Origin: Dasypus novemcinctus
Lineage: Eukaryota > Chordata > Mammalia > Cingulata > Dasypodidae
DNA: 64,000 nt
Assembly: GCF_030445035.2 (NCBI RefSeq)
Contig: NC_080699.1
Location: forward strand, 8,804,001-8,868,000
Reading direction: 5' to 3'
Of this stretch, positions 1 to 11,901 are shown one piece after another. Both the position numbers and the translations under genes were made by a program. Numbering within the stretch: the first letter of the stretch is position 1; every line of letters starts with the position of its first letter. The notes beneath the pieces are model-generated. The model saw only the letters and a list, made by a program, of their open reading frames with translations. It was not told the DNA's origin and searched no databases.

Positions 1-311
1 CCATTCACTGTGTGCTCTCTGTCTGCTCATCTTCTCTTTAGGAGACACTGGGAACTGAACCCAGGACCTCCCATATGGGAGAGAGGCACCCAACTGCTTG
101 AGCCACCTCAGCTCCCTGCTTTGTTGAGTCTCTCATTGTCTTTCCTCTTAGTGTCTCTTTGATGCATCAGCGTGTTGCATCAGCTCACTGCACCTGCCTG
201 TTGCACCAGCACACTGTCTTGCTTCTCTTTTCCAGGAGGCGCCAGGAACCAAACCTGGGACCTCCCATGTGGTAGGCAGGAGCTCAATTGCTTGAGCCAC
301 ATCTGCTTCCT
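1..311 (-). repeat. Armadillo-type tRNA-derived SINE, two units
   Basis: The minus strand carries two tRNA-like segments, each with a CCACATGGGAGGTCC-like core and a GGTTC-type B box, separated by a linker (1-120 and 230-311). The element runs off the window start. Confidence 0.8.
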
Positions 312-723
312 TCAACCTTGTTTTTAACGTTAAACTTTTTTTTTCTTTTTATGTGCATTAGTGCAAAGTTGGGAAGAGAACTGCTGCTTCAGTGGCTACT
401 AACCAGAGTCTTCTTAGACTGAAAATTTTCCCATTTATAATTCTTGATCAGATGAGTGACACCAGAACTGTGTTTCTGGGAAATTTACCTGTTAGCAGGG
501 ATTGAGGTGGATTAAAATGTGAAGAAAGTGGAGTTGACTGGTTTAGGAGTTATTATAATCATTCAAGTGAAGAATGAGGAAACAGAAAGGCTGTAAATTT
601 AAGTAAAAATAACTGAGTAAGGAAAAGACAGAAAAAGGATAGGCAGGATAAGAAGGCATGGCATGGCACTGAATCCTGTAACTGGATGACTGGAGTGGAG
701 AATTGAAACTGGCTGTCTGAGTG
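312..723. other. No gene seen
   Basis: AT-rich sequence with a short T-rich run near 330. No repeat family or coding signal was recognised. Confidence 0.4.
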
Positions 724-1041
724 AAGATTGGGCTCCTCTCAGTGAAGTTCTATGTGCTACAGCATGGGGGAATCCGGAAGACATCATGCTGAGCAGAATA
801 ATCCAGACACAAAAAGAGGACACGTTGTATATTCTCACATACGTGAAATAACTAGAAGAGGCAAATTCAGCAATACAGAAAGTAGATTCCAGGTTACCAG
901 GGGTGGGTAAGGGAGTATAGGGAAAGAAAAGTTAATGCTTTATAAGTACAAAGTTTCTGTTTGGGGTGATAAAAGTTTTAGTTGGTGGTGATGGTAGCAC
1001 ACTGTGAATGTAATTAATACCACTGAATGGAATATTTCAAA
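724..1041 (+). repeat. Old L1 3'-end fragment
   Basis: Resembles the ORF2 tail and 3' UTR of old mammalian L1: GACATCATGCTGAGC, then TAATACCACTGAATGGAATA near the end. The same phrases recur at 27.4 and 33.5 kb. Confidence 0.6.
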
Positions 1042-1046
1042 GTGGT

Positions 1047-2265
1047 TGTATTAGTCAGCCAAAGGGGTGCTAAGGCAAAATACCAGAAATTGGTTGGTTT
1101 TTATAAAGGGTATTTATTTGGGGTAGGAGCTTATAGATACCAGGCCATAAAACATAAGTTACTTCCCTCACCAAAGTCTATTCTCACGTGTTGGAGCAAG
1201 ATGGCTGCCTACGTCTGCGAGGGTTCAGGCTTCCTGGGTTCCTCCCTTCCTGGGGCTTGTTTCTTTCTGCTGCTCTGTTTCGCCACATGGCCAGCTGCAA
1301 ACTCTCAGGCGAAGGACTTGAACAACTTGTCTCTCTTCTCGGGGCCTCTGCGTGTCTAATTGAACCTTCCGTTCCTCTTTGTGTTTACTTCCTGGGCCTC
1401 CAGTATTAAAACTCCAACCTAGAATGAAGAAATAAAATATGGCTTAGAGTGGACTTACTGGTATTCCACTATAAAACTATTGTGACCAGTAATAGAAGAA
1501 ATTGTAGCATTGAGGTGGAGAAAGTGGCCACAATAGTTGCTGAGGGCAGGGAGAGGGAAGTAGAGATGTGATGTGGGGGCATTTTGGGGATTTTGAGTTG
1601 TTCTAAATGATATTTCAGGGTCAGATGCTGGACTTTATATATCCTGCCATAACCCACTGAATGGACTGGGGGAGAGTGTAAACTACAGGGTAAACTATTA
1701 TCTGTGTAGTGCAGCAGTGCCCCAAAATGTGTTCACCAAGTGCAAGGAGTGTGCCACAATGATGGGGGAGTTTGTTGGTGTGGGAGGAGTGGGGTGGGGG
1801 GGTCGGGGATATACAGGAACCTCTTATATTTTTTAATGTAACATTTTTTGTGATGTGTATAGCTTCAAAAATATATAATTTACAAAAATGATGAGGTGAG
1901 GGGTGGGGAGTGGGTTATATGGGAACCTCTTATGTTTTTTTGTTTTTGTTTTTTAATGTAACATTCCTTGTGATCTATTGTCTATTAACTTTAATTAAAA
2001 AAATAACCTAGGGGGAAAAAAAAAAACACTCCAACCTCCCTTCTCTGTGGTGAAATTTCTCTATGAGTCCCCAGGGGCCCACCAAGGGCACGGGTACTCA
2101 ATGTCCTACCGACGTGCCCCAATCAAAGCCTCAATCGTTATTTAATCAAGTCAAAGTGAAACATCTGAATCCAATATAGTCTAATATGCCCAGAGGAACA
2201 AACAAGTTTATGAACATAATCCAACATCTATTTTTGGAATTCATAAACAATATCAAATGGCTACA
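1047..2265 (-). repeat. MaLR-type solo LTR, split by a later insertion
   Basis: On the minus strand it begins TGTAGCCATTTGATATTG and ends GGCTGACTAATACA, the ending typical of MaLR LTRs. Five-base target duplications GTGGT flank it (1042-1046, 2266-2270), fitting the ERVL/MaLR class. A 607-bp element at 1421-2027 interrupts it. A second copy lies at 41347-41856. Confidence 0.78.
1421..2027 (+). repeat. 5'-truncated LINE-like insertion inside the LTR
   Basis: Ends in an A-run and is flanked by the 10-bp target duplication ACTCCAACCT (1411-1420, 2028-2037). The body (GGAGAAAGTGG, then TAATGTAACATTTTTTGTGAT) matches copies at 10775, 53350, 54624 and 61440. Probably the 3' UTR of a xenarthran L1; the family name is not certain. 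Confidence 0.75.
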
Positions 2266-2270
2266 GTGGT

Positions 2271-2805
2271 TAAGATGGGAAATTTTATGTTGACTCTATG
2301 TTACCATGATTTTTTAAAACCGAGGTTGGGCTCCTTTCTCTGTGACTTGGCATCTCTTTGCCTGGAGAAAGTTGTCTCTTAACCCATGGCTTATGCACCT
2401 CTGTAACGGATGCAAGTCTGGGCTATTCCTTGGCTAGAGGGCTTCTTCTTTTGCTTTTCATGTGTTCTTTCGCTTCAGCCTTGGAATATGTAATGCTTTC
2501 TTCTGGGATCAGATTTCTTCCCATTTTGTTTGAATACCTATGACTGGTAATGCTTATGTCCCTCACAAATCTGTGGCAATGCCCCTAAGCACTGCTTTGC
2601 CATGGCTCTGAGATACCTCATCTTTTGAGTCATGATTTTGCTGGTGTTGACACATCCTTTGGCTCAGTCTTATTATGTAAGAATGACAGAATGAAGGTTT
2701 GTGTTGTGGTAGCTAAAATTAGGGTTGGATATATTCTCAGGCCTGCACAGAGCTAGTTCTGGCTAGTTTTGGTGTGCCAGCTAACTTCCTGTTAAAGCCA
2801 TACTT
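2271..2805. other. No gene seen
   Basis: Sequence of ordinary composition with no recognisable exon, LTR or SINE. Confidence 0.35.
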
Positions 2806-2890
2806 GAGGAGAGCAGATGTAGCTCAAGCGGTTCAGAGCACCTGATTCCCATATGTGAGGTCCTGGGTTTGATCCCTGGTACCTCCTAAA
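2806..2890 (+). repeat. tRNA-like SINE monomer
   Basis: GCAGATGTAGCTCAAGCGG resembles an A box and GGGTTTGATCCC a B box, ending in GGTACCTCC. Only one tRNA-like unit is present. Confidence 0.7.
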
Positions 2891-3449
2891 AATGAGAACC
2901 AAGGTTCTGAACTTTACTTTTGTTATTTTACATAGCTTTAAGTCATAAAGGACTCTGATCTTCTCACAAGCCTGGGAGCAGTTACTATGTGTCACTAAGA
3001 TTCAAAAATGCACAACAAAACCTCCTCATTCACAAATGTTAGTCAATGTTCTCATTTCTGGAAAAATCAGCAATATCTTTCTGGCCTTAAATCCCTAAGT
3101 GCTAGTCAACCCCCCAAAATCCATTCTATGGTTCTGTTCCTGCACACATGATCCAATACTTCTGTGGCCACATTTCACAATTCTATCTTTTGAAAGCCAT
3201 ATTTTATTAAATTACCAGAAGGGAACATGCTGTTCAAAGTCATGAATTTAAAGCCTAAATAGAAAACTTCTCCTCAAGTCTTAGTTATATTCACGTCTCC
3301 CTAAGGTATATTTATGCCAGGCTTACTGCTCCAAAAGGTAAGAACAGGAACAGGATTTTTGTTGTTGATAATTTAGTAACCATTTTGCCTCACCTCTAAT
3401 AATTGAGCCAAATGGTATCAGATAATGCTTTGTCAGTTAAAAAAATTTT
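2891..3449. other. No gene seen
   Basis: AT-rich sequence without recognisable features. Confidence 0.35.
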
Positions 3450-3600
3450 AGCTGCTGTTTCGGGTGATGAAAGAGTTTTGGTAATAGATATACTAGATGG
3501 TGGCACACATTGTAAATGTAATTAATGCCACTGAATTGAATATTTAAAAAATAGTTAAATGGAAAAAGTTATGAGATATATATGTACATATGTTACCACA
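3450..3600 (+). repeat. Old L1 3'-end fragment
   Basis: Contains GGGTGATGAAAGAGTTTTGG and TAATTAATGCCACTGAATTG, phrases of the L1 3' UTR shared with 7330 and 27830. Confidence 0.55.
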
Positions 3601-4557
3601 ATATATATATCAGGCGAAGGAATCACATTGTAGAGTAGAAAGAGTATGAGATTTGGGGTTAAACAGCCCAGAATCCTAGTTTCGGTATGTTCTACCTCTC
3701 TGACAACAAAGTGCTTTTCTTCTCCATGCCTGCTTCTTCGTTCTTAAAATGGTAATAAAAAGGTCAATCCTGTGGACTTGATACATGTAACAGAAAGTGT
3801 ATATTAATTTCTAGGCATGTAATCAGCGTTATCATAACAATTGAGATAACTAAGAAAATGGTCAAAAAATTGGGTGACTTTAGTATCAACTCGAAGTGGT
3901 CTTTAGTAGTTGGGAATGAAGAAAGAGAAAACGAAAGAGGGACTGCGGGTTCTCTGCCTTCCCCACAGGCCAGCATCGCTACCGGGGTGTGAAGGTGCAT
4001 GTTGCGGATGAAAGCAGCACAGACGGGGAATTCTGGGTCGAGGAGAAATTGGCAGGGGACGGTTGAACACCTACTAAGTGCCAGGACCTTCACCTTTGCA
4101 AACAAACCTAAAAGGCCAATAGTATTTTTCCTGAGAGTCAGAGAGGTCAGCTAACTTGCCCATGATTACAGGGTGAGTCACAGAAGTTATCTAACTTCTC
4201 AATAATGTGGACTTTGTACAACCAGTCATTGCCGAGAAACTGCCTAGCAATATATTTGCAGCAGGTCAGTGACGTGCCACACTTTCCTTTCCTGCAGTAT
4301 AGCAGGTGATATATTCCAGACAGCGCTTCACTGTAAACTGTCTTTATAAAATCTATTTTTTGATGCATTGCTGGGCTTGTAGGAGGTAATGGAAGTCTCC
4401 AGGGCTTCCTATTTTCCCTCCATAGATGTGCGTGTTCACACACACAAACACACGCAGAGTGATCTCAAACCATGTTGGGGATAAGGGAGCAGCTAACCAA
4501 GAATGAATGGGGGAAAATAAAATTCTCCAAGGTCAACTGCATACATCAAAAGTATCT
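3601..4557. other. No gene seen; short CA-rich run
   Basis: Apparently non-repetitive sequence. A CA-rich microsatellite lies at about 4437-4457. Minus-strand open frames of about 100 codons here show no domain. Confidence 0.35.
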
Positions 4558-4893
4558 TGGGGCAAGCAGATGTGGCTCGGGTGACTGGGCTACCACCCAC
4601 CACATGGGAGGTCACTGGTCCAGATGCCGTTGCCTCCTAAAGACAGGCAGCTGGTGCAATGGGTAGGCATATCAAGCTGACACAGGAGACTCAAGAGGAA
4701 AAAACATAATGAGAGACACAACAAAGCAGTGACTCAAGAGATTAGGCGCCTCCCTCCCACAACAGAGGTCCAGGTTTCAGCTCCTGGTACCTCCTAAAGA
4801 AACAAGGAAGATGAATAGACACAACAAGTGAAAAACAACAAGAGGTTGGGGAGAAATAGATAAATGAAATAAATCTTTACAAAGAAGAAAAAG
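4558..4893 (+). repeat. Armadillo-type SINE, two units
   Basis: Tandem tRNA-like units, each ending in CCTCCTAAAG, separated by a linker with GAGAGACACAACAAAGCAG. The tail is AATAAATCTTTAC. Confidence 0.78.
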
Positions 4894-5734
4894 AGCATCT
4901 TGAGGATACAAGATCTTGAGTAATCTGCAAGGTAGGAAACTGCCTTGAAGTCTCCTGCCATGAACCCTAGAAAAGGACAAAAGGAGACCCAGGGAAGAAA
5001 AATCCTCTACTTCATACCGGAAGGAATATTCTTAAGAATAAAACATCTAGACCCCTGCAGATTAAATTTTTTTTAAAAAAATTAACTCAAATTCAACACT
5101 TAACAAATATTCATGAAAACAAGTTTCCGGGAGAGAAAGGAGTGAAAGTCAATAGAAACAAATAACAGATTTAGACCCATGGTCTTTGGGTATTTAAATT
5201 ATCAAATACAGGTTACATAACAACAAAGGAATTAATGGTTTAAAAAATAAAAGATGGAATCACAAGTATGAGCAAGCAACAGGAAACTAACAAATGACAA
5301 GTCAGAGGTAAAAATGAATCATGGGAATTTTAGAAGTAAAAAACATATTTGTGAAAATGTAAAACTTGATGGATGGGTTAAAGAGCTGATAACAAGGAGG
5401 GAATTATTTAACTGGAAATAGATATGAAAAAATTATCCAGAGGCAGCACAGTGAGATAAGAAAACACATATGAGAGGGTGGTTAAGAGATATAGGGACTA
5501 GACTGAGAAGGACTAACATAGTTCTAGCCAGAGTCGCAGCAGGAAAGAATAAAAATAATTAAGAGAAACACTATTAAAGAGATGATGGCCAAACGTTTCC
5601 CTGAATGGAAAAAAAGCTAAATCCACTGATATAGGAAGTAAGAGAATGTTTTTAAAAATTTCACTGCTGGTGCCTTTTAAACTTTTAGATAAGTTGTTAT
5701 TTTTTTTTATTGCTTCATGAGTTCAATTCTTTTA
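4894..5734. other. Unassigned AT-rich stretch
   Basis: No gene. The text resembles old LINE interior sequence, but I cannot place it in a family. Confidence 0.35.
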
Positions 5735-5812
5735 TTTTTAGGAGGTACTGGGAATTAAACCAGAGACCTCATACTTGCAAAGCACACGCTCACTGAGCTA
5801 CAGCTGCATGAG
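5735..5812 (-). repeat. tRNA-like SINE monomer
   Basis: Reverse of the monomer type seen at 7536: AGGAGGTACTGGGAATTAAA, then CTCACTGAGCTACA. T-rich on its left side. Confidence 0.6.
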
Positions 5813-5923
5813 CTCAGGTCTTATTGTTAAAATATTGGGAATCAAGGAAAGTCCAAAGTCATGTATATTACTAGAAGGAAAGCTAAAAATTGTAATATTG
5901 GACTATATAAGATAGTAAAATCT

Positions 5924-6492
5924 TGTTAGAGGTTTGCAATAATCAACAAGCTGTAGCTCAGGTTCCCCTAATATGCATCGGGGAAAGGCTAACCCCATTC
6001 CCCATAAGCCTACGTGTCCAAGGGCACGGACCTTCTCCACAGGTTAAACAAAGAAACCACATAAAGACGGGAATAAAGGAAAATGGAAACCTTCCCTACC
6101 TGCATATCAGAGGGAGATAAAATCCCTACAGATCAAAGAAACATCTGCTCCTGCAGCTTTCCAAGAAACAAACTCCCTAACCCACTACCTTCTGGTCACT
6201 ATCAGGAAAAAATTTCACCTCTGGGGCTTCCTATTGGCCCCTGCACCTCACTCGGACCCTCAGTCCCCTCCCACCAACTACCATTTCCCCACCTAGGAAA
6301 GTTCTGCGTAAATTCAAGTCCCCCCCTTCCAGGGGTGGGCTGAAGCCTCTCCTCAGACTCTACCATGCTGGTGGGGGGGCTGACGGTCTGTTCTTCAGAC
6401 CCTCTCTGTTGGGAGAGCTTCCCAATAAATTCTTTCTCTGCCTGTGGTCATATCAGTCTCCATGTCCCAGGAAGCGCCGTTTTTCTCCAACA
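5924..6492 (+). repeat. Solo retroviral LTR (TGTTAGAGG family)
   Basis: Begins TGTTAGAGGTTTGCAATAAT and ends TTCTCCAACA. AATAAA lies near 6424. Flanks AATCT and AACCT may be a decayed 5-bp target duplication. It belongs to the same family as 26600-27128 and the two LTRs of the 47.8-50.8 kb provirus. It carries an extra segment of about 40 bp near 6340-6390 that is shared with the 50.3 kb LTR. Confidence 0.85.
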
Positions 6493-6764
6493 AACCTTCC
6501 ATAAAACACGAACATGGGTGGTATTACATATAAGACTTTTTACAAAATATAAATACAAATATCCTAGAGAGAAGGAAAAAGAACAGTAGCTATGTATGGC
6601 AGGGGAAGCATAGAAAGATTGAGAGGTGGTGAGTTTTTTTTGTTTGTTTATTATTGTTATTGCAATAATGAAAGTGCTCTAAGAATGACTGAAGTGATGA
6701 ATACAGAAATATGTGATTGCATTGAATACCATTGATTGTACACTTTGGATGGATTTACGTTTTC

Positions 6765-7148
6765 TTTTTTTAAAAATTTATTTATTTATTTCTCCCCCCT
6801 CCTCCATTGTCTGCTTTCACTGTGTGTTCTTCTGTGACTGTTTGGCTTCTCGTTAGGTGGCTCCTGGGACCTTCTGGAGTGGGAAAGAGGTATTAGACTT
6901 TTGTGCCACCTCAGCTCCCTGGTCTGCTGTGTCTCTTATTGTCTCTCCTCTGTGTCTCTTCTTGTTGTGTCATCTTGCTGCTCCAGCTCTCCACGTGGGC
7001 CAGCACTCGCTCCGTGCAGGCCTGCACTCTGCATGGGCCGACTCGCCACACGGGCCAGTTTGTCTTCACCAGGGGGCCCTGGCTATCGAATCCTGGACCT
7101 CCTACATGGTGGATGGGAGCCCAGTTGCTTGAACCACATCCGCTTGCC
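6765..7148 (-). repeat. Armadillo-type SINE
   Basis: Starts with a T-rich tail complement (TTTATTTATTTATTTCTCC) and ends with AACCACATCCGCTTGCCC. A unit resembling the tRNA head is present at each end. Confidence 0.78.
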
Positions 7149-7535
7149 CGTTTATGTTTTCTTAACATGTATCAATAAAATTGATTTGTTAAAAAAATAT
7201 ATTGGGAATTCTGCAACTTGTGAAAGGCAAAGGAATTTCTAGCCAGTGGTGTGTTGGAGCCAGCTTGTACCAGCCTAAGGACTGACAGTTAATTTTTCAA
7301 GAATTTTGCAGGCTGGCTGCTGAACACAGCCTTATTAGGAAAGAAATTATATAGTTTGGGGTGATGAAAAGGTTTTGCTAATGGATGATGGTGATGGAAG
7401 CACAATACTGTGAATATAATTAACACTACTGAATTATATATCTGAATGTGGTTAAAAGTGGAAATTTTAGGTTATATAGTATGCTGCTAAAATAATTTTT
7501 AATGAAATTATATATACTTAAAATTACATTGACTA
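7149..7535 (+). repeat. L1 3'-end fragment and flanking sequence
   Basis: Within 7330-7500, GGGTGATGAAAAGGTTTTGC and TAATTAACACTACTGAATTA match the L1 3' UTR fragments elsewhere in the window. The rest is unassigned. Confidence 0.5.
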
Positions 7536-7616
7536 GGGCAGTGGGTGTGGCTCAGTGGTTGAGCGCCTGCTTCAAATATATGAGGTCCCAAGTTCAATCC
7601 CCAGTACCTCCTAAGA
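7536..7616 (+). repeat. tRNA-like SINE monomer
   Basis: GTGGGTGTGGCTCAGTGGTT, then GTTCAATCCCCAGTACCTCC. The same monomer is at 57754. Confidence 0.72.
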
Positions 7617-8040
7617 AATAAAAATGAAAAACAATTACATTAACTATACTCAAATCTCACATTTCATAGTTATCTTATTTCAATTTATTATTATTTGTGC
7701 TCCTGTATGCTACCACACATCTTTTCCCAACCCTGTGTTCAGTGGTGTTATGTTGTAACTTGAAATTGGCTATGGTTCAAGCATTTACACCATGGTAACT
7801 GGTAAACGCTACACATCTGGGCTTAATTTATTGTTTTGTTGACTGTACTTAAGTGATTCGGAAAACGTTATTGACACAACGATTTGGCAAAAATTAACAA
7901 AAGCATTTTGTGAGAATCTACTGGCTCTGTGGAATTTATGGTAGAGTATTATGTATTTTATTATTGGTACATTATGTTACACATCCTTTCTACCACTAAA
8001 ATTTGTAATGTATGTACATGTGCCTGCATATGCTTTGTTT
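7617..8040. other. No gene seen
   Basis: AT-rich sequence without recognisable features. Confidence 0.35.
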
Positions 8041-8585
8041 TCCAGGAAGCCAGGTGCTGACGTTGTCAGAACCCACTAGAGGGCCACCTGCCCACGGCGC
8101 CCGCGGAGGCTGGCGAGCACCCGCCTTGCCCTGCCCTCCCTGCAGCACTCTCCCGGCTTCAAGGGCAGATGGCTCTGTTCTTATCCTCAAGTTCGTTGAT
8201 CCTCTCCTTCCTAGAGGCCCCAATTCTCAGACTTCCCGACTCCACTGAATACAGATTGTGGTGGAAACGAGGGTTTTCGGCTTCTGAGGCTCAAGCCTGA
8301 AGGCGCCCTGGCGCCCGCCCGGCTCTCTGGGCTCCTGGGTTGGGAGAAGCCAGCTGCCATATCACAAGGAGTGGAGGGAAGACATCCACGTGGCTGGAAC
8401 CCAGGGCTCCTGCCAGCAGCCGTTAGGGAAGGCGACGCCCCAACCCACAAGGCGTCAAATGGCCGAGCCCCAGGCATCCTGACTGCAGTTTCAGGAGAGA
8501 CCCCGAGCCAGAGCACCCGGCTAGGGCACTGCCAAATTCCTGAGCTCCAGAGACTCTGGTATAATAAATGCTTGTTTTAAGCCAA
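8041..8585. other. GC-rich block of unknown origin
   Basis: GC content rises sharply compared with both flanks. The right edge reads TATAATAAATGCTTGTTTTA, then AAGCC and an A-rich run, like the 3' end of a polyadenylated transcript or an old LTR. Open frames on both strands show no domain I recognise. A processed pseudogene or an old LTR element are both possible. Confidence 0.35.
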
Positions 8586-8719
8586 AAAAATAAATAATTT
8601 TTTTTTTCAGAGCAGCATACAAAAAGGAAAGAGATCATTTGTGAATGTAGTAGACTTAAAAGTAAAAATGGAAGCCTAGAGACAGTTGATAACATCTTAA
8701 AAGTTCTCAAAGAATTCTC

Positions 8720-9045
8720 AGCAAAGTGGATGGCAATTCCCACCCACCACATGGAAGATCCCAGGTTCAGTTCCCAGTGCCTCCTAAAGAAGATGAGCAA
8801 GACAGCAAGCTGATGGGCTGCCATGGCTAGCTGATGCAACAAGATGACATAAGAGACACAAGAAGGAAAAACATAGTGAGAGATACAACAAAGAAGGAGC
8901 TGAGTTGGCTCAAGCAAGTAGGCACCTCCCTCCCATATGGGAGGCCCTGGTTTGCTTCCCAAGCACACAATGAACAGACAATGAGTGCAAACAATGAGGG
9001 GGTGGAGAGAAAGAAAGAAAGAAAATCTTTTTTTAAAAAAGGAAC
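8720..9045 (+). repeat. Armadillo-type SINE, two units
   Basis: CCCACCACATGGAAGATCCC with CCTCCTAAAGAAGATGAGC, a linker, then a second unit with CCCATATGGGAGGCCCTGG. It ends in a GAAA-rich tail. Confidence 0.75.
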
Positions 9046-9179
9046 TCTTAAAAAGAAAAAAAGAGAAAAATTCATGTCAACCAAGAATAAATACCCAGCA
9101 AAATGATTTTTTAGGAATGAGGAGTAAAGACATTTTCAGATAAACAAATATTTAGAAGTTTATGATGAATGGATGTTCA

Positions 9180-9815
9180 CTAAGGGTACTTTTGAATCCG
9201 AGGTTCTCCAACATTTTTGTTCTCAGGATCCCTCTACATTTTTAAAAATGATTGAGGATTCCCAAGAACTTTTGTTTATGTGAGTTAAAGCTGTCAACAT
9301 CATTTACTGCATTAGAAATTAAAACAGATATTTTTAAAGTATTCATTTTAATTCCTCTAAAATAACAATAATAAGCTATTAAATGCTAACATAACTATGT
9401 TAAATAACTATTTTTCAAAAACGAAAAACTTTTGTGAGAAGAGTACTACTGTTTCACATTTTTGAAAATCTTTTTAAATGTCTGGGTTAATAGAAAACAA
9501 CTGGATCCTCATATCTGCTTCTAAATTCAGTCTGTCATGGTATGTTATGAACTATATGAAGAAAATTCAGCCTCACATGGATATGCTGTTAGAAAAAGGA
9601 AAAGTATTTTAATAGCCTTTTCAGGCAGCTGTGGATATTCTTCTTTGATACTATTTTTAAAAGCCTCATAGTTAGCTGCAGGAAGGAATAGGAATCCTGA
9701 GAGACTAAATAAGACAGGTAACTTGTTAGTATTACTTAAAATAGTTGACCTTGCAGAATCCCTGTAAAGTTTAAAGGAACTTCTAGTGCTGCTGAACACG
9801 CTTTAGGAAACACTG
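9180..9815. repeat. Probable hAT-type DNA transposon fossil
   Basis: Starts GAGGTTCTCCAACATTTTTG and ends CTTTAGGAAACACTG, which read as imperfect inverted ends. The interior phrase on a last piece of 'remaining, nearest' type (TTGAGGATTCCCAAGAACTT) recalls MER-type repeats. No clear 8-bp target duplication was found, so orientation and family are open. Confidence 0.45.
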
Positions 9816-9833
9816 CTCTTAAGAATGCAGCTT

Positions 9834-10225
9834 AGGGGAAGCAGACATGGCTTAAGCGACTGGGCTCCTGTCTACCATATGGGAGGTCCAGGGTTCGATT
9901 CCCGGGGCCTCCTGGTGAAGGCAGGCTGGCCCATGCAGAGTGGTGGCCTGCACAGGAGTGCTGGCCCGAGTGGAGAGCTAGCACAGCAAGATGACACAAC
10001 AAATAGAGACACAGAGGAGAGACAATAAGAGATGCAACAGACCAGGGAGCTGAGGTGGAGCAAGAGATTGAGCATCTCTTTCCCACTCTGGAAGGCCCCA
10101 GGATTGGTTCCCAGTGCCTCCTCAAGAGAAGACGCGCAGGCACGGAAGAATACACAGTGAATGGACACAGAGAACAGACAATGGGTGGTGGGTGGGGGAA
10201 GAAATAAATAAATCTTTAAAAAAAA
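9834..10225 (+). repeat. Armadillo-type SINE
   Basis: Begins GGGGAAGCAGACATGGCTTA. Good B box GGTTCGATTCC. Second unit near 10050-10130. Ends with GAAATAAATAAATCTTTAAA. Confidence 0.82.
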
Positions 10226-10774
10226 GAATGCATATTAGGAAGGAGAAAAATTACCTCAGAAAGGAGATCTGAAATGCAGAAAAGCTTGAAAATAAAAATA
10301 TTGTACATAATTAATAACAATATTCTATTAAGTGGAATGGTTAAAAAATGAATTAAAACTTTTGACAACATTTGGTAATAATAGGTTGGTTTATGGGGGA
10401 AATATACCACATGTAAGTAAGCTAATGAACTACAGCAGTAATATTTTGATGATGTTCTTTTATCATTTGTAACAAATGTTCCACAACAATGCCAGGTATA
10501 GGTGGTTGGCTGCTATGTGGGAATCCTGTATGTTATGCATGATTGTTTTGCAAACTCACAACTTCCCTAATTAAAAAAAAAAAAATCAGTAGTGTTTCTA
10601 TACAAGAGGGAAAAAAGAATAAACTAGAGAATTCTGTTGCCAGAAGAACATTTTCATCTGTTAAAATTTAATAAAGTAGAAACACAAGCATTAAAAAAAA
10701 GCTAACAATATAATGCACATGAAGAATGATGATTAGATTTAAAACATTTCAAGAACTTGCCATGTTCAAGAGGG
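10226..10774. other. No gene seen
   Basis: AT-rich sequence with an A-run at about 10570. The part near 10430-10570 may be an L1 remnant. Confidence 0.3.
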
Positions 10775-11275
10775 AGGGTAATCCAAGGTCCACAGGATGG
10801 AGGAATAGAGTATGGATTAGAGTGGACTTACTGATATTCTATTCATGAACTATTGTGATTAGTAATCAAAGAAAATGTGGCATTGGTGTGGAGAAAGTGG
10901 CCATGGAGGCTGCTGGGGGTAGGGAGTGGGAGGAAGAGATGTGATGTGGGGGCATTTTCGGGACTTGGAGTTGTCCTGGGTGGTGCTGTGGGGATAGTTA
11001 CCGGACATTGTATGTCCTCCCATGGCCCACTGGGTGGACTGTGGGAGAGTGTGGGCTATGGTGTGGACCATTGACCATGAGGTGCAGCGGTGCTCAGAGA
11101 TATATTCGCCAAATGCAATGAATGTCTCATGATGATGGTGGAGGTTGTTGTTATGGGGGGAGGAGTGGGGTGAGGGGGATAGGGTGTATATGGGGACCTC
11201 ATATTTTTTTAATGTAATATTAAAAAAAAAAGACAAAAAAATAAAGAGTTAAAAAATCTAATAAAAAATATATAG
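10775..11275 (+). repeat. LINE-like 3'-end copy
   Basis: Same family as 1421-2027 and 54624-55594: GGAGAAAGTGGCC, ATGTGATGTGGGGGCATTTT, then TTTTTTTAATGTAATATTAA and an A-rich end. Confidence 0.7.
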
Positions 11276-11886
11276 AAAAAAAGAGGGAAGGTAATGTACT
11301 TTTTTTTTGTCCTTGGATACTATTTTTTTCCTATGATCTCTTTATTTTTTATTTTTTAGTAACATACTTTAGACTTTGTTCATTAGACATTGTGAAATTT
11401 TAAGTATTGTCACTAAAAAAGAGAGAATGCAACTTAAATATTCCATACTAGAATTTTGACATAAAAACAGAGTAAGAAATCTAAAAATTCAGTCTATTAA
11501 AAAAAAAAAGAAAAACCAGTAAAAACATATGGGAAAAAAACAGAAAGCACATATAAAGTCTACAGAAACAAGTGCAAATATGTCAATAATCAGCAGGTGG
11601 AAAGATAGCTAAATTACATTTAGAAAAGAGAGAAAAAGTTAAAGTAAAATAAGCTTCTTAATCTTTAAAACTTAAAGATGTGTACAACTTCAAAGGAAAA
11701 AGACTTCAAAGGAAAAGAATATACCACAATTAAAGCTAGTATACCTATTTTAATGTAGACAAAATAAACATGAAGAAAAAATATAATATACAGGTAGGAG
11801 TGTACTTCCTAATAAGAAAATAGTCAATTCATGGAAACATAAGATTTCTGAACTTGTTTACTTCTTCTAAGATTACATAAAAAATA
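11276..11886. other. Unassigned A-rich stretch
   Basis: No gene. Likely old LINE sequence by composition only. Confidence 0.3.
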
Positions 11887-11901
11887 TAAAGCAAATACTG
11901 G

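Noticed and set aside
7536..7616. Possible tRNA gene
   Set aside because: A and B boxes are present, but stems do not pair well, and the same unit occurs at several loci as a SINE monomer.
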